A DNA stretch of 64,000 nt, taken from contig NC_052505.1 of the NCBI RefSeq assembly GCF_014356525.2, forward strand, positions 20,191,318 to 20,255,317. The letters are read 5' to 3'. The stretch comes from Nilaparvata lugens (taxonomy: Eukaryota > Arthropoda > Insecta > Hemiptera > Delphacidae). A program made the translations under genes and the position numbers. The notes below the pieces were generated by a model, which saw nothing but the letters and a program-made list of their open reading frames with translations, was not told the origin of the DNA and made no database searches. Of the stretch, positions 47,143 through 59,837 are shown in pieces (positions within the stretch are counted from its first letter, which is position 1; the number at the start of each line of letters is the position of its first letter).

Positions 47143-47958
47143 AGTTAATACGAAGGTCATTTTTTCCAGCCTACAATCACCTATCATAAGATCGGTAGGA
47201 TAGTGATCTTGAAAAGTTGAATAGATTTTATTTATTTATTTATTAGGTTAGCACAAACAATACAATAAATCGGGAAAGGAAAAACAGTCAATTGCCCAAA
47301 ACTTTTTCAATTTCCTAATTTAGTTTCAAATTGTCCAAATATTATACATAGGCTATGTCCATTTCAATTTTTCAAACCATATCACAACGTCCTCACCAAA
47401 CGTCCTGTGATGGGTGCGGCCATATCGTCAATTATTTCTGATTTATCGACCTACAAACATGGCGGTTTCACTTGAATGTCCCATGCTAGTTGGGTAGTGT
47501 TATTCATTTTTGTGAGCAAAAGGCAGTATTTCAGCATAAATCTAACAAAGAATGAACCAAGGTCACGAAGGAATCATTATGAGTGATGATTTTGTGCGTG
47601 AATGGTGACAGAGGCGTCAGTTGAAATGACTCTAGGAATCGGCGTGATCCATGACAGCTCGTAGTGCTGGGGCAAAAAAAGGCTTCAGCAAATGGGATAG
47701 CTGCAATCACTCACCATACAAATCTGACTCGGCCACTACTCAAACTTAAGACATGACTTCGTGAGCAGAGCTTCCAAACCAGTATGAAGCTTTTAAACAA
47801 TGTCGTAGCCCACTTGAAATCATTTGGCGGCAGCATTCTATAAAGAGGTATAGATAGACTGCTCCACTGCTATGACAAATGCCTTAATTCTCACGGTAAT
47901 TATGTTGAATGATATCCATAAGAATAAGTATATTTTTTAGTGAATAATGCTTTCTTTC
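47143..47958. other. No gene seen
   Basis: A (TTTA)n run at 47228-47242 may be an old LINE tail. Nothing else is supported. Confidence 0.4.
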
Positions 47959-48190
47959 ATTGACCGAGCGGAGTGAGGTCTAAGATTCAAGTCGACGGCT
48001 TTGCATTTCTCTTTATATTTATATATTTTATATGTTTTATATTAATTTTGTTTATAGTTGCGCATTTACAGCGGAACGCGTCAATAGATTTTCATGAGAT
48101 TTGACAGGTATGTTCCTTTTTGAATTTCGCGTCGACGTATACATACGGTTTTTTGAAATTTAGCATTTAAAGGAAAAGGAGTCTCTTTTG
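47959..48190 (+). repeat. Dispersed repeat family E, copy 1
   Basis: TTGACCGAGCGGAGTGAGGT and CTAAGATTCAAGTCGACGG open a block that is matched in inverse at 52960-53170, including ACAGGTATGTTnC and CGTCGACGTATA. Non-coding. Confidence 0.7.
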
Positions 48191-49282
48191 AACGCCAATA
48201 TTACCGTAAAAATCAGACTTTAGAATTATTCATCATGAATCAGCTGTCTAGTGGACTATAATACTATCCTGTATTATACTATACTGTGTATACTATCAAA
48301 ATCATCGAACATCTTGAAAATGTATCTTTCCATCAACGATAGTAGACAGTTATTGTCTTTCCTTAAGCTGAGGCCATGATTCTAGTTTGGAGTTTGGAGT
48401 TATTGATAGAAAACATTTTTCTTTTTTAATCTGATGATTAAAATTGCAACAAATATTATTGGAAAGAAATTGATCTCTAAAATCATGGAAAATGAGAAAT
48501 AAAGTTTGTAGGAAATCAGCATCATGGTAGTTTATTTTGTTAATCTCAACACACCGATTTTTTGCCAACACGACAACACAGAATGTTCTCTGATGGGTTG
48601 ATTGGATCGGGGTATCGACAGCAGCCAGACTTAGACTAATAACAGCGCTCACACTCACATTCCGGGACGACACGTCACGGTACGATAGGACAGGAAGCTC
48701 TATGATTATTTAGGATTTTTTCTAGACGTTTCAAATTGATTAATAATTATTAATTAATTTTTGAGAAAACATAACAACAGGCCAATGTAACTTATTGAGC
48801 GCGAGGGCTACTGTTCACAGAACTACTTGTATTCATTCGTCTTCTATTCATGACCAATGGGAGGTTGGAAAAAATGATACATTTTTAGGATTCAAACATT
48901 AATTTTTCCACATCAATTTGGAGAATATTCCTCTTCATCTTAAAGCATTGACTAAAACGTATCTTCACTATACTCGAATGTGAACAAATGTGTGATGGAT
49001 AGTGTTTCAAATATCGAGTACTATACAGTAAATTCAATATTTAGTATATTTGCAACACCTACCAATATGACCAACTAATGAAAAGGCAATGCTTGTAGAG
49101 AACTTTCTCTCAGTCAGTCAACTTGTCTTAAGGTCACTGGAGAGGAAGAAGGTGGAAAGCTGAGGCATAGAATGGTGTGGAAGTGAAAAAGGATGATGTG
49201 AAGAAGAAGGATAAAGAAGAGAAGATGTAGGGACGTTGCGTTTCTACAAACGCAACTTTTTTATCTTGAAGCATCATTTCTA
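48191..49282. other. No gene seen
   Basis: Only one short perfect hairpin, GTTGCGTTT/AAACGCAAC with a 4-base loop (49234-49255), followed by a T run. Confidence 0.45.
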
Positions 49283-49459
49283 GAATCCTACAGAATGGGC
49301 TCTCAGGTGAACAAATAGAATCAGTTTTGTTAAAATCAAGTTGACCCTATTGAGTTTCTATTGAAGGATGTTTTTATAATCTCACAAAACCGGCTCTGAG
49401 ATAAATAAATCGAATCAGTTTTGTTTAATTGATAAGTAAAACCAAGTTGACTCAATTAA

Positions 49460-49824
49460 GAGCCGGTTTCCGAGCTCGGGATTGAGCCAAGTTCTAGACT
49501 TTAAACAGCTGGAGTCGGAAAATTGGCTTTCCGAAACGAGGCGTAGTTGCAGTTTATATGATAATCTGCATTTTATCATTTCTATAATTGGAAACGTTTC
49601 TCCTTGACTGAATAATTGAAAAAAATCATTTGTGAATAATTCAAAAAAATTAAAATTTCACACTATTCTCTCTTTATTCCATTTTGTGTTCAATTTTATA
49701 GTTTTTTTTTGAAATTTGAGTTAAATGTGGACTGCGACTGCGCCCTGTTTCGGAAAGCCAATTTTTTGACTCCAGCTGTTAAAAGTCTAGAACTTAGCTT
49801 AATACCGAGCTCGGAAACCGGCCC
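49460..49824. mobile_element. MITE with ~100-bp inverted ends, TAA target
   Basis: The ends GAGCCGGTTTCCGAGCTCGG and the inverse of 49728-49824 match over about 95 bases with small differences. TAA lies on both sides (49457-49459 and 49825-49827), as expected for PIF/Harbinger-type insertions. No ORF. Confidence 0.6.
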
Positions 49825-49914
49825 TAAGATTCTCTTGAAGGATGTTTTCAGAATCTTACAAATCGGGCTCTGAGATGATTGAATCAAGTCAGTTTTGTTC
49901 AATTAATATGATCA

Positions 49915-50746
49915 ATATCGGGGCACCGAGCTTTGCTTGTTATTTATTCATTGATAAACAGAACTGAAATTTTTGAAATGATTGGGGAAGGACTAACAGG
50001 TACAGCCCGAAACTGTTTCTTCCCCGAATTTTGATTTATACGCTATGAATATTCCAAAAATCAGGTTATGTTCCATACACTTGAATTCAGGTGAAATTTT
50101 CAGTCCAAATATTTGAAAACATAAAAGTTTTAATAAATTTAGATTGTTTACATATAAAATTGAATAACAAAATAATGATCAACTTTGAATATTATATACC
50201 ATACCATATACATATATACCATCTCCTGTTATCGAGTCAATTAAAATTCCTAGATATCTCGCGAGATACGGTAAGCTGATTGATTACATAGCTGATCTCC
50301 CACACAGGCTCACGCATCTTCTGTTATCGACAGACGACAAAATCATCATCCGTTTTTCCAAGGATGAATCATCCTTTTCATGTTCTTCAGTGACGTTTCC
50401 CAGGGATGAGACCAAGTGCAATCGAATTTTGATATCATAAACCTACTATATTTCAAATTTCGTAAAAATCGTTAGAGCCGTTCTCGAGATCCGTTGAACA
50501 TAAATAACCAGATAACCAGATAACCAGATAACCAGATAACCAGATAACCAGATAACCAGATAACCAGATAACCAGATAACCAGATAACCAGATAACCAGA
50601 TAACCAGATAACCAGATAACCAGATAACCAGATAACCAGATAACCAGATACCAGATAACCAAATAACCAGATAGCCAGATAACCAGTTATAAAAATAGAA
50701 AAAAATGAACAGATATACAGAAATTGCTCGCTTAATATAATAGGAT
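49915..50746 (+). repeat. Family A, copy 3
   Basis: Starts ATATCGGGGCACCGAGCTTT and ends TTGCTCGCTTAATATAATAG. It contains an expanded 8-bp microsatellite (ATAACCAG, about 22 units, 50505-50690). Frames over the microsatellite (LVIWLSGY repeats) are artefacts. Confidence 0.75.
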
Positions 50747-50815
50747 ATTTTTACTATTATTATAATTAATATGTGAAACCAAGTTGGCCCAATTGAGTTT
50801 CTTCAGTATAGGCCT

Positions 50816-51530
50816 TCCTACATTGAAAGAATTCCACGTGAGACCTGGAAATACATCTTTCAGATAGCTTTTTATAAAGGGGGATCTCACACCAGACAGT
50901 TGATTGGAATGTGATTAGGTTCTGCTTTGAATTTGAGATTCAAGGTTTGTCTGGGAGAGGGGCAGGGGAATCCTGTGTGCTGTGAGTGATAAGACGTTGC
51001 TGGTGTGAGGTTGAGTGTTTGGTATTCTCAGCATCAGAAGGGCGCAGGGTGCAGCTCAAGTTTGTTCCCTCTTTGAACTGGTGCCCCAGTACTTTGGCCG
51101 AGTCTCTTGTAATTCTTGTCAAGTCTCAGCCGACGAAAGAGAACTAGCAACTCACAAGTCCTGTTGCAAAATCTCAGACTGGCTCTCCCTTATTCCATTC
51201 GAAAGTCTACCTGTTCATTTGCTCTGCGAACAAGTTTGGTCGTCGCTTTGACAAACTGAAACAAGGGAGATACATTTCCAAATCATTATTGTAATTGGTT
51301 CTCTCGTCATTTATCTGATAGAGATCTCTCATGAACATAACTCAAAGCTATTTGCATCAGAAATCTCTAGAAGAATATCATAGATATCTTTCATATCATA
51401 GATATCATGGAAGAATATCTTTAATCTGTCTCTGTAAATGAGACAATGCAATTAAAAACAGCTTTGAATACTGTTGCGTCTCTCTCAATCATTGATTGAT
51501 TTCAATGGGATATGTGTATTTGTATATTCA
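50816..51530. other. No gene seen
   Basis: Somewhat higher GC at 50930-51250 with two short opposed frames (60 and 78 codons), neither recognisable. CTCTCATGAACATAAC near 51330 recurs in the 53.4-kb array. Confidence 0.4.
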
Positions 51531-52280
51531 ATTATATTAAGCGAGCAATTTCTGTATAATTATATCTGGTTATTTTTTCATCTGGTTATTTTTATATATG
51601 GCCATTTTTATATCTGGTTAATCATGTTCTACAGATCTCGAAAACGGCTCTAATGATTTTCACGTAACTTGGAACATAGCAGGTTTATGATATAAAGATT
51701 CGATTGCACTAGGTCTCATTCTTTGGGAAACTCACTGAACGACATTAAAATGATAATTCATCCTTGGAGAACAGTTGATAATTTCGTTGTCTCTCGATAA
51801 CAGAGGATGCGTGTGCCTGAGTGGGAGAGAGACAGAATTATCTCCAGCTGTGTAATCATAATCAATCAGTGAGAAATTTTAACCATCTAGACAATTTAAT
51901 CGATTTGATCAACATAATCTGATTTGTTGACATGACATGATAATCCTCCTGAACTAGAGTATATCATAATTTTCAAAGTTGATCATTATTTGACAATTTC
52001 AAGTGATTAGTGAGTGTTATTTTGTTATTCAATTTGGTTTGTATATAATCTAAATAATATTTTTTTTGTTTTCAAATGTTTGAACAGAAAATTGAACCTG
52101 AATTCAAATGTATGGAACATAACCTACTTTCTGGACTTTTGATAGTGTATAAATCTAAATTCGAGAAAGAAACAGTTTTGGGCTGTGCCTGTTAGTACTT
52201 CCCCAATCATTTTAAAGATTGTGATCGGTTTATTAAAAGTCAATAAATAAATAACGAGTGAAGCTCGGTGCCCTGATATT
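51531..52280 (-). repeat. Family A, copy 4
   Basis: Starts TTAAGCGAGCAATTTCTGTA and ends GAAGCTCGGTGCCCTGATAT, inverse of copy 3. Confidence 0.75.
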
Positions 52281-52284
52281 ATTA

Positions 52285-52657
52285 TATTAAAGCAAAAGAC
52301 AATAAATTACGAAAAATTCACAGCCAATACAGCTGTCTCGGAGAACCCACCTCAAAATCAGTTAGAAGGCACACTGGAAACTATGGGAAAATCTCCAAAT
52401 CACGAAAATTTTACCCCCATGCCACCCCTAGAGCCCCCCAAATTTTTTCGACACATTGAAATAAATCTCGCACAGAAAATTCGATACAAGCTTTTTTGTT
52501 CAGCTCCCGGAGATAAGCCTATATCCATAGTTCGCTTTCGACCAAATTCAAATAGCGACCCGGGAAATTGAGTTTTCATAAAAATTTGAAGTTTTCGCAA
52601 ATACGAGAAATTCTTAGCTGTATCGGCTGTGAATATTTGTCTTTTGCAGCTTTAATA
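52285..52657. mobile_element. Foldback MITE
   Basis: The left end TATTAAAGCAAAAGACAATA, with ATTCACAGCC and ATACAGCTG, is matched in inverse at 52605-52657. About 370 bases, abutting family A copy 4. No ORF of note. Confidence 0.65.
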
Positions 52658-52959
52658 TAATAAAATTCACTAGTTGATTCAATCACTTTTTCATAATACG
52701 GTCTTTCGAGTATTGTTAGTTTGCTCAGTCTATTAAATATATTCACATAATTATTATCATTGTTATCACTAGTAGTTCTGTGAACAGTAGACCTCACGCA
52801 GTATTCTCATCCACAAGTACCTGATTGAAACTATAGACCTTATGGAAATACAGCAATAGACTGGCTTCTCCACACATCTGTGTAATCACTTGTCAGCTGA
52901 TTTATGATGAATAATTCTATAGTCTAATTTTTACTCTAATATTGGCGTATGAAGGAGGC

Positions 52960-53170
52960 TCCTTTTTCCGTTTATATTATCCTTGAACTGCAAAATTTCA
53001 AAAAACCTTGTATATACGTCGACGCTTAATTGAAAAAGTAACATACCTGTCAAATTTCCTGAAAATCTGTTACCGCGTTTCGCCGTAAATGCGCAACATA
53101 TAAACATTTAAACATTACGAGAAATGTCAAACCGTCGACTTGAATCTTAGACCTCACTTCGCTCGGTCAA
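52960..53170 (-). repeat. Family E, copy 2
   Basis: Inverse of 47959-48190, ending GACCTCACTTCGCTCGGTCA. Non-coding. Confidence 0.7.
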
Positions 53171-53394
53171 TTATCATTTCGGAAATGAGGCTAAGTGTCG
53201 GTAGAAATTTAGCTGTGGTACTTAAAATTACCTAGTTCTAACAGCTTCTACACAAAACCAATATATATTATTTAATTTTATTACAGTTTGAGGAAAGCAA
53301 TTTGACAAAAGAACTATAACTCCATCTGAATCCATCACAGTAGACTATTTCTAATAAGTTTGCCAACATAACATTAGGATTATCAGGAATCTCC

Positions 53395-53705
53395 AATGGA
53401 TTAGCATAGGCCTACCTCTCTAACAAATTCAAATACAAATAGTATACTCTTTTAGCTGATCTCTCATGCACATTACTTGAAGGTATTTGCATCAGGAATC
53501 TCTAATGGATTATCATAGGCCTACCTTTCTAATAGATTCAAATACAAAACTCTTTTAGCTGATCTCTCATGAACATTACACGACGGTATTTTCATCAGGA
53601 ATCTCTAATGGATTATCATACCTTTCTATCAAATTCAAATACAAATGATACTCTTTCAGCTGATCCCTCACGATTGCTGATTCTCATGAACATTACTCTA
53701 GGATA
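53395..53705 (+). repeat. ~115-bp tandem array
   Basis: Three units with TCAGGAATCTCTAATGGATT, ATCATAGGCCTACCT and TTTTAGCTGATCTCTCATG. Related words are found near 51330. Confidence 0.8.
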
Positions 53706-54854
53706 AGAGTCTGATATAGGTTCTGAAGAAAATAAATAACAACGCAAAACACAATGCTTTTATAAATAAATTTATTTTATCTCATTCCATTTTTGGCACA
53801 TCATAATATATTTCAATGCGAGTAATCCCAACGTAACAATATACAACTTACAACATGATCTTTTTATTTGGACTCGAATGTATTGGAGCCCACTAGCCAA
53901 TATTTTTAGAAGTGGCAGAAAGCCCCTAACTGGCTCCTGATTCAAGACTAAGCTAACAAATCTACACTTTCAAATAAAAAAAAGCTTCGTGGACTCGATT
54001 CCATCATCAATGTAACATCTTGTTTCTTAAACACGATAGAATTTTTAAAATATAAAACAATCAACCTATATTCTCCTATATTTGTTTGGGTCCGGGATTC
54101 ATTATGCTCATCGGTTACTCTTGATAAGGTGTTATACGAATTGAAATAAATGGAGGAATGATTTGGAGGTAGATCTATACAGGAAATTCATGGTGGAATT
54201 CCTCATCAATCTCCAAGTTCTGATATACATTGGGACTGTGGTGAACAGAAACGATATTATCATACTTTTACATAGTATAATTATTCATAAACGTTTTCAT
54301 AATAATACATACAGTATAATCAAGTGTTTGAATGGTTATATAATAATATCTGTAAGCAGCATTTGGGATTTAGAAGTTTTTTTTGCCATGAAACTAGCTA
54401 CTGTAGAATATTATTCACTTGTCATTTATCGTTCACAAATATTTCAAATCACTTGTGGATCAAGAGATTTTTGAAAAAGAATCATAACAAACTTCATAAT
54501 TTATTTTATAAATACAATCATCAAAATGATAATCTATAATAACAGATATTATAAGATGTAATAGTAGAACCAAGCTTGGCTTGTACTATTCCTCTTTCAA
54601 ATTTCAATGGTGATGAGGTTCAAAAGGTAAAGTTTGTACCACGAACTACACATTTCTTGTCCGAGAATACTCCTTCATACTTGAGAAAAATTGACAAGGG
54701 TGATAACAATTTTGAATTCAGTAATGTTGTTAGAAAGCCGAAAAACACTTTAATATAATAGCATGTATTTTCCCATGAAGTGGTAGTAGATAAGACATAA
54801 TAATATTCACTCTTCAATGTTTGATTCCATTACTAACTGCTTGTTAAATAATCA
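53706..54854. other. No recognisable gene
   Basis: Two overlapping plus frames (54163-54474 and 54324-54539) are open for about 100 and 70 codons but AT-rich, with no motif. I do not call them genes. Confidence 0.4.
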
Positions 54855-54923
54855 CTTTTGAACAATTAATTATGGCATAGCAGTCACCTGACTGCTATGT
54901 CGTAATTAATTGTTCAGAAGTAA
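54855..54923. repeat. 69-base near-perfect hairpin
   Basis: ACTTTTGAACAATTAATTAT and GGCATAGCAGTCA pair with TGACTGCTATG through the ACAATTAATTACG complement around a 2-base loop, with about two mismatches in 33. Confidence 0.8.
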
Positions 54924-56040
54924 TAATATGTATCTTTCTAAATACTCGAAAATAACATTATTTGAGTCTGCAGCGAGTATTTGTACGTCAAGAAACGGAA
55001 TCTCCGTTTAAGGTTTACGGAATCCCCATTTGATGTACTTCGTATTCTTGAAAAATAGTTTCTCACAAGATCTGAAGTCCAAAATGAATGAGATCAAAAC
55101 AATTACTGAATACAAACCTTTTGAAAGTTTTCGGTTTCTTCTAAAATTTCACCAGACAATTCATCGGAATATTGGCGGAATCTTGAGGCAAATATTTGGA
55201 TGTAGGTTGCTGCTGCATCTCAAGAATTTGACCTGGTCTTGGCACTTCATGAAGTGTTAATGAGCCTCACATTCAGCCAACTTGAGTCACAGAACAATTT
55301 CTAAACTATCTGTGAACTCTGTTATTAACAGGAGAATTTCCACAACAGAGTTTGACTTGTGAAGTTATAGAAGATAATATGAAATGAGAATTCTTAGGAA
55401 TGTTCAAGAAACTGAAACCTAGAAAATCAATGGATATTATACGATTCTCATATTAAAAATTAACAGAAGACTCTCCACAACAGGATTTGAACTGTTGACT
55501 TGTGAAGCTATGGGAGATAATAATATGAAATGAGAATTCTTAGGAATATTCAAGAAACTGAAACCTAGAAAATCAATGGATATTATACGATTCTCATATC
55601 AACAATTAACAGGAAACTCTCCACAACAGAATTTGAACTGTTGACTTGTGAAGCTATAGGAGATAATAATATGAAATGAGAATTCTTAGGAATGTTCAAG
55701 AAAGTCAAACCTAGAAAATCAATGGATATTATACGATTCTCATATTAACAATTAACAGAAGACTTTCCACAACAGAATTTGAACTGATGACTTGTAAAGC
55801 TATAGGAGACAATAATATGAAATCAGAATTCTCAGGAATGTTCAAGAAACTGAAACCTAGAAAATCAATGGATATCATACGATTCTCATATTTAACAATT
55901 TCAGGAGACATTCCACAACAGAATTTGAACTGTTGCTTTGTGAAGCTATAGGAGATAATAATATGAAATGAGAATTCTTAGTAATGTTCAAGAAACTCTA
56001 ACCTACAAAATCAATGGATATTATACGATTCTCATATTAA

Positions 56041-56719
56041 CCCTACAGAGACACACTTACTTTATGCTAGCACAGTAGACACACTGGGGTGTTGAACACC
56101 CCAATTTAATTTTGCATTTTTCTTTGAAAAATATGAAGGAAAACAAGTACTTAGCCCATACTTCATCATTTCTTAATCATTTTCGCTCCAAGTGCATACT
56201 GAAATCGAAAGTAAAGAACTGCTTATCAAGCAGTTCTCTAATTAGTAAAATTTTTACTAATTTTAGAAGTACGTATGTTCCGCCTAAGTGTTGGAGCTCC
56301 TAATCCGGTTTGAACGAATGGCTTGATCATTGCCAATGACAACTTCATAAAAAACTCACGTCTCTTCATGTTATTGTTTTGAATCTCAAGTTGTAGGGAA
56401 TCATAGCATTTATTCCAATCTGATCCATCATCCCATACCACATTAGTAGTGACAATACAAGTAAATCTTTGTAATAAAAGTGTTTGATGAATGTCCTACG
56501 TAAAAGACATTCTGGGGTGTTAGACACCACAAACGAGGAACAAGATGAGCTGGTGACTTTGTAGAATGCTATTACTGACTGGAAGTGGTGGAGAGTAGTT
56601 GACAATACTACAAACCTAATTTAGACTGGGCAAAAATTCCCATCTGTTTGATATTGTCAACTGCAGAACAGGAAAAAAAATTCTTGGGGTGTAAAACACC
56701 CCAGTGTGTCTCTTTAGGG
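56041..56719 (-). mobile_element. Internally deleted piggyBac-type transposon
   Basis: TTAA flanks both ends (56037-56040 and 56720-56723). The ends are inverted: CCCTACAGAGACACACT and AGTGTGTCTCTTTAGGG. Subterminal GGGGTGTTGAACACCCC-type palindromes lie near both ends (56089-56106 and 56683-56703) and once inside (about 56514). TTAA duplication plus CCCT ends is diagnostic of piggyBac. Minus-strand frames carry transposase remnants. Confidence 0.85.
56238..56605 (-). pseudogene. piggyBac transposase remnant
   Basis: Two minus frames together resemble the carboxyl part of the piggyBac DDE transposase: SLLMWYGMMDQIGINAMIPY, then MKRREFFMKLSLAMIKPFVQ and LRRNIRTSKI. The upstream catalytic region is absent, and the frame shifts at about 56370-56440. 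Confidence 0.55.
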
Positions 56720-56960
56720 TTAACAATTAACAGAAGACTTCTCACAACCGGATTTGAACTGTTGACGTGTGAAGCTATAAGAGATAATAATATGAAATGA
56801 GAATTCTTAGGAATGTTGAAGAAACTGAAAACTAGAAAATCAATGGATATCATATGATTATCATATTTAACAACTTCAGGAGATTCTCATATTTTTGAAC
56901 TGTTGAATTCTGAGGAATGTTCAAGAAACTAGAACCAAAAATATCATACGATTTTCATAT

Positions 56961-57876
56961 TCAACAACAATTAAGTTCACATTATGTATAATATTATATT
57001 TATCTTTATATTGCTTTCGTAAATTTCCGATTTACAGGAATTCATCGATTGTCCCAAAAAGATTAATTCATTATGATTTACACTATGAACATAGAGATTG
57101 TGGAATTTCGCCATATCAAGATGGAATGAGAGAAAGGTTACTAAAATCATGTAGAACAGTACTGACACCTTTCTTTCATTACACCTCAATAAGTTTTCGA
57201 CCTGAAAACTCTGCCACCAGACCTGAGCCAGCCAGGTCACTCGATATTATTAATATTACACCTCAATCCATATAGATTGACATATTACATTATTCGAATT
57301 TCTATTGTGTTACAACTTGAGAACAAAATATAAAAATCATTTATTACAGTATATCAACAATATTTTTAGAACAATAAGTACACCAATTATCTCATCTTAC
57401 TAGTCACTAAATGTTCAGTCACCTTAAAAAATATCGAGTTCACAAACATGGAGCTAGATTACAATATTCTTTTATACAAGAACGGAAGCTGTTTGCCGGT
57501 TGAATAGGAGTTTAGAATAATTTACTGGTGGGATTTTGTTTACAGATGTGTGGGGGCTTTGGGGTTGGTTTGGCTAGCTCGATTAAAATACAGAAGTTTT
57601 AATACAGATCACGCCCTTTAGTGGTAATCGATAAATTATTGCCATAGTATAGATAAGAGGATTTTTCTAAATAATTTTAACTATATAAAAATGAGATTCT
57701 GCAACACCCAACATGAAATTTGGAACTGATTTGTTCATAATATTCTAATAAAAGTTGATGATCATTAAAACGATGAAATATGAATGAAGTACTTATGAAT
57801 AGAAATATTCAACATGGATATATCTATCCACTGTCTATTATTATCTTTTATCATAACATAATTTAATATTACCATA
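56961..57876. other. No gene seen
   Basis: AT-rich sequence without supported features. Confidence 0.45.
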
Positions 57877-58150
57877 GAGAAACAATAGCATAAGTAGATA
57901 TCCCATGGTATAGGGCGTTTATGTCGCAACTTTTACTGATATCTCAAGCTGTCCACGTAGTTCTTTCCCATAAAGCTGTGTGACGCTGGTAGTCTCTCAT
58001 ATTGTGCCGTTCATATACTCTCACCCGACCAAAACAGTAAAAATCTAAAATAATCGACAGTAGGCTAATCGGCTTGAGATAACAGTAAAAGTTGCGACAT
58101 AAACGCCCTATACCATTGGATATCTACTTACGCTATTGTTTTTCTATGAT
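57877..58150. mobile_element. MITE with ~75-bp inverted ends
   Basis: AGAGAAACAATAGCATAAGT and the GGGCGTTTATGTCGCAACTT region pair with 58070-58150. The loop of about 115 bases is non-coding. The target duplication is unclear. Confidence 0.75.
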
Positions 58151-59837
58151 ACTACATTGATAGATTCATCTGTTTTTATGACTCGCATGTATCTTCTAGT
58201 ATGTCTAGAAGCCATACATTTCGATTTTTTGACGTCCAATTTTTCCGTCCTTATAAGTTCTAGCAGAATTGAACACTTTATAGCTTGACGAAATTATGTC
58301 AATCTGATGTGTACACTTTCTAAATATTATGTGTTTGCCAAGTTCAGTTCAATCTGGTAGAATTTATGAGATCGGTAAAAGTTGTACTTCCAAAAATTCA
58401 TATCTGTGTTATGCGGTTGATAAAGAAGTTATGTAATCAATATAATTATTATTAAACGAGAAACCAAATTTAATGCTGTAAATTATTACAGCTAATAAAT
58501 AAGCATTTGAATAATCGCAATATCTCAATAATTTCCATCTGTACTTCTGTGATCATTGATCAGTATTAATTATTCATGATTAGAAGTAGGAAAATGTATT
58601 TTATAATATAATCTAGTATTCTAGGAGAAATGCACGAATATATTCCTGTATCATCTAACAATGATTTCAATGAGAGGCAGTAACTGAATTTGGATAGTAT
58701 ATTCATTTTACTTCTTTTGGTGTCCAAAGAGTGATTAATAAGCATTAAATTACGAGTATTATTACAAAGCAGAAGAAGAAATTTCTGATAATATGTTAAT
58801 TTTTCCATGAATGTATCTAAGAATTCCACAACGACCAATACAATTCACAAACAGATAACCAAACAAGTTGATTAAGCCTCAAGATGTGATAACCGTTTCA
58901 CGTTCCAATGTTTTCACGATCATTCGTAATAAATATTTTCATGCTCGTAATCATTTCATGGTCAATGATGCGAATACATTAATATTGAAGGCTGATGTGA
59001 TGGAAATGGATGAATAATCGGTTTTTGGATAATAATATTGACAGAGAGTTTAGCGATGAGATGGATATTCGATGTACAGAGTAGAATTATATAATAATTC
59101 TGATACTCAATGATGGACGTCGGCTTATGAATATGAGGTTTACAAACTCTGCTGTACCAGATAATGCAGAATAACCAAATAAAGTATCCAGGTGTTTGTC
59201 CTGCCGGGAGGTTCACACAGTCATGTTCGTGTGGGTTTTCGGTTTTATTCAGTCAAGGATCTATCCATCCTCAGTAATTGGATTAAAAGCAAAGGTCGGG
59301 TAATATTGTCGATTAGATTTCATAATCCAATTTCCGCGCTGAATTTCATTCCTATTCAAACAGAAAAAGAAACAACATGTTTCGTTACTCAACCGGCGTG
59401 ACGTATAATTAAATTTTGTGTCAAATTGGTATTTTTTGTCAGAGTCCACTCATAAGTTTGATCAAAAGGTACAGCGGAAACTGTGACGGGAACCAATCCA
59501 TCAAAATTAGTCGATTTCACGTATCTGCACGGTGTTAGTGGTTTTCAATGATCAAGTCAACTACGGTAATTCTGATAGGCTACATTTTTACTTTGATAAA
59601 AAATACAAATTACATCTGCCATCCATATGAATTCACATAATTCTTTAACGCAAAAAATGATCCAGATTATGATCTCTGGCGTTTCGATGGCACTATACTG
59701 GCTGCACACTACAACTTTCATGCCTTATTGCTTGGATACGAAAAAGTAAAAAGTACAGTCCGGATCCTTTAGCTTTGCCTTTTGGCGGAGGCCCACTAGA
59801 CTACAATACTACCCGTTCAAAAACATCGAACATTTTT
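58151..59837. other. No recognisable gene
   Basis: AT-rich with a few short frames (for example 58566-58838 and 58962-59216, minus) lacking motifs. Confidence 0.4.

Larger units (their letters stand above)
49283..50815 (+). repeat. ~85-bp tandem array split by two insertions
   Basis: Units with GAAGGATGTTTTnATAATCT, GGCTCTGAGAT and ACCAAGTTGACTCAATT occur at 49283-49459, 49828-49914 and 50755-50815. A MITE (49460-49824) and a family A copy (49915-50746) interrupt the array. Confidence 0.7.
55330..56960 (+). repeat. ~130-bp tandem array interrupted by piggyBac
   Basis: About six units contain AACTGAAACCTAGAAAATCA, ATGGATATTATACGATTCTC and TTGAACTGTTGACTTGTGAA. The array is split at 56041-56719 and resumes afterwards. 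Confidence 0.85.

Noticed and set aside
50453..50662. LVIWLSGY repeat frame
   Set aside because: Artefact of the ATAACCAG 8-bp microsatellite.
49283..50815. CRISPR array
   Set aside because: The tandem units have no regular spacers, and this is eukaryotic DNA.
54163..54539. Two overlapping plus frames of about 100 and 70 codons
   Set aside because: AT-rich, no motif, no start or splice context.
55470..55960. Possible tandem tRNA-like T-arms (inverse of AGGATTTGAACTGTTGAC) in the 130-bp array
   Set aside because: Pairing does not fit T-stem geometry, and there is no A box or acceptor stem.
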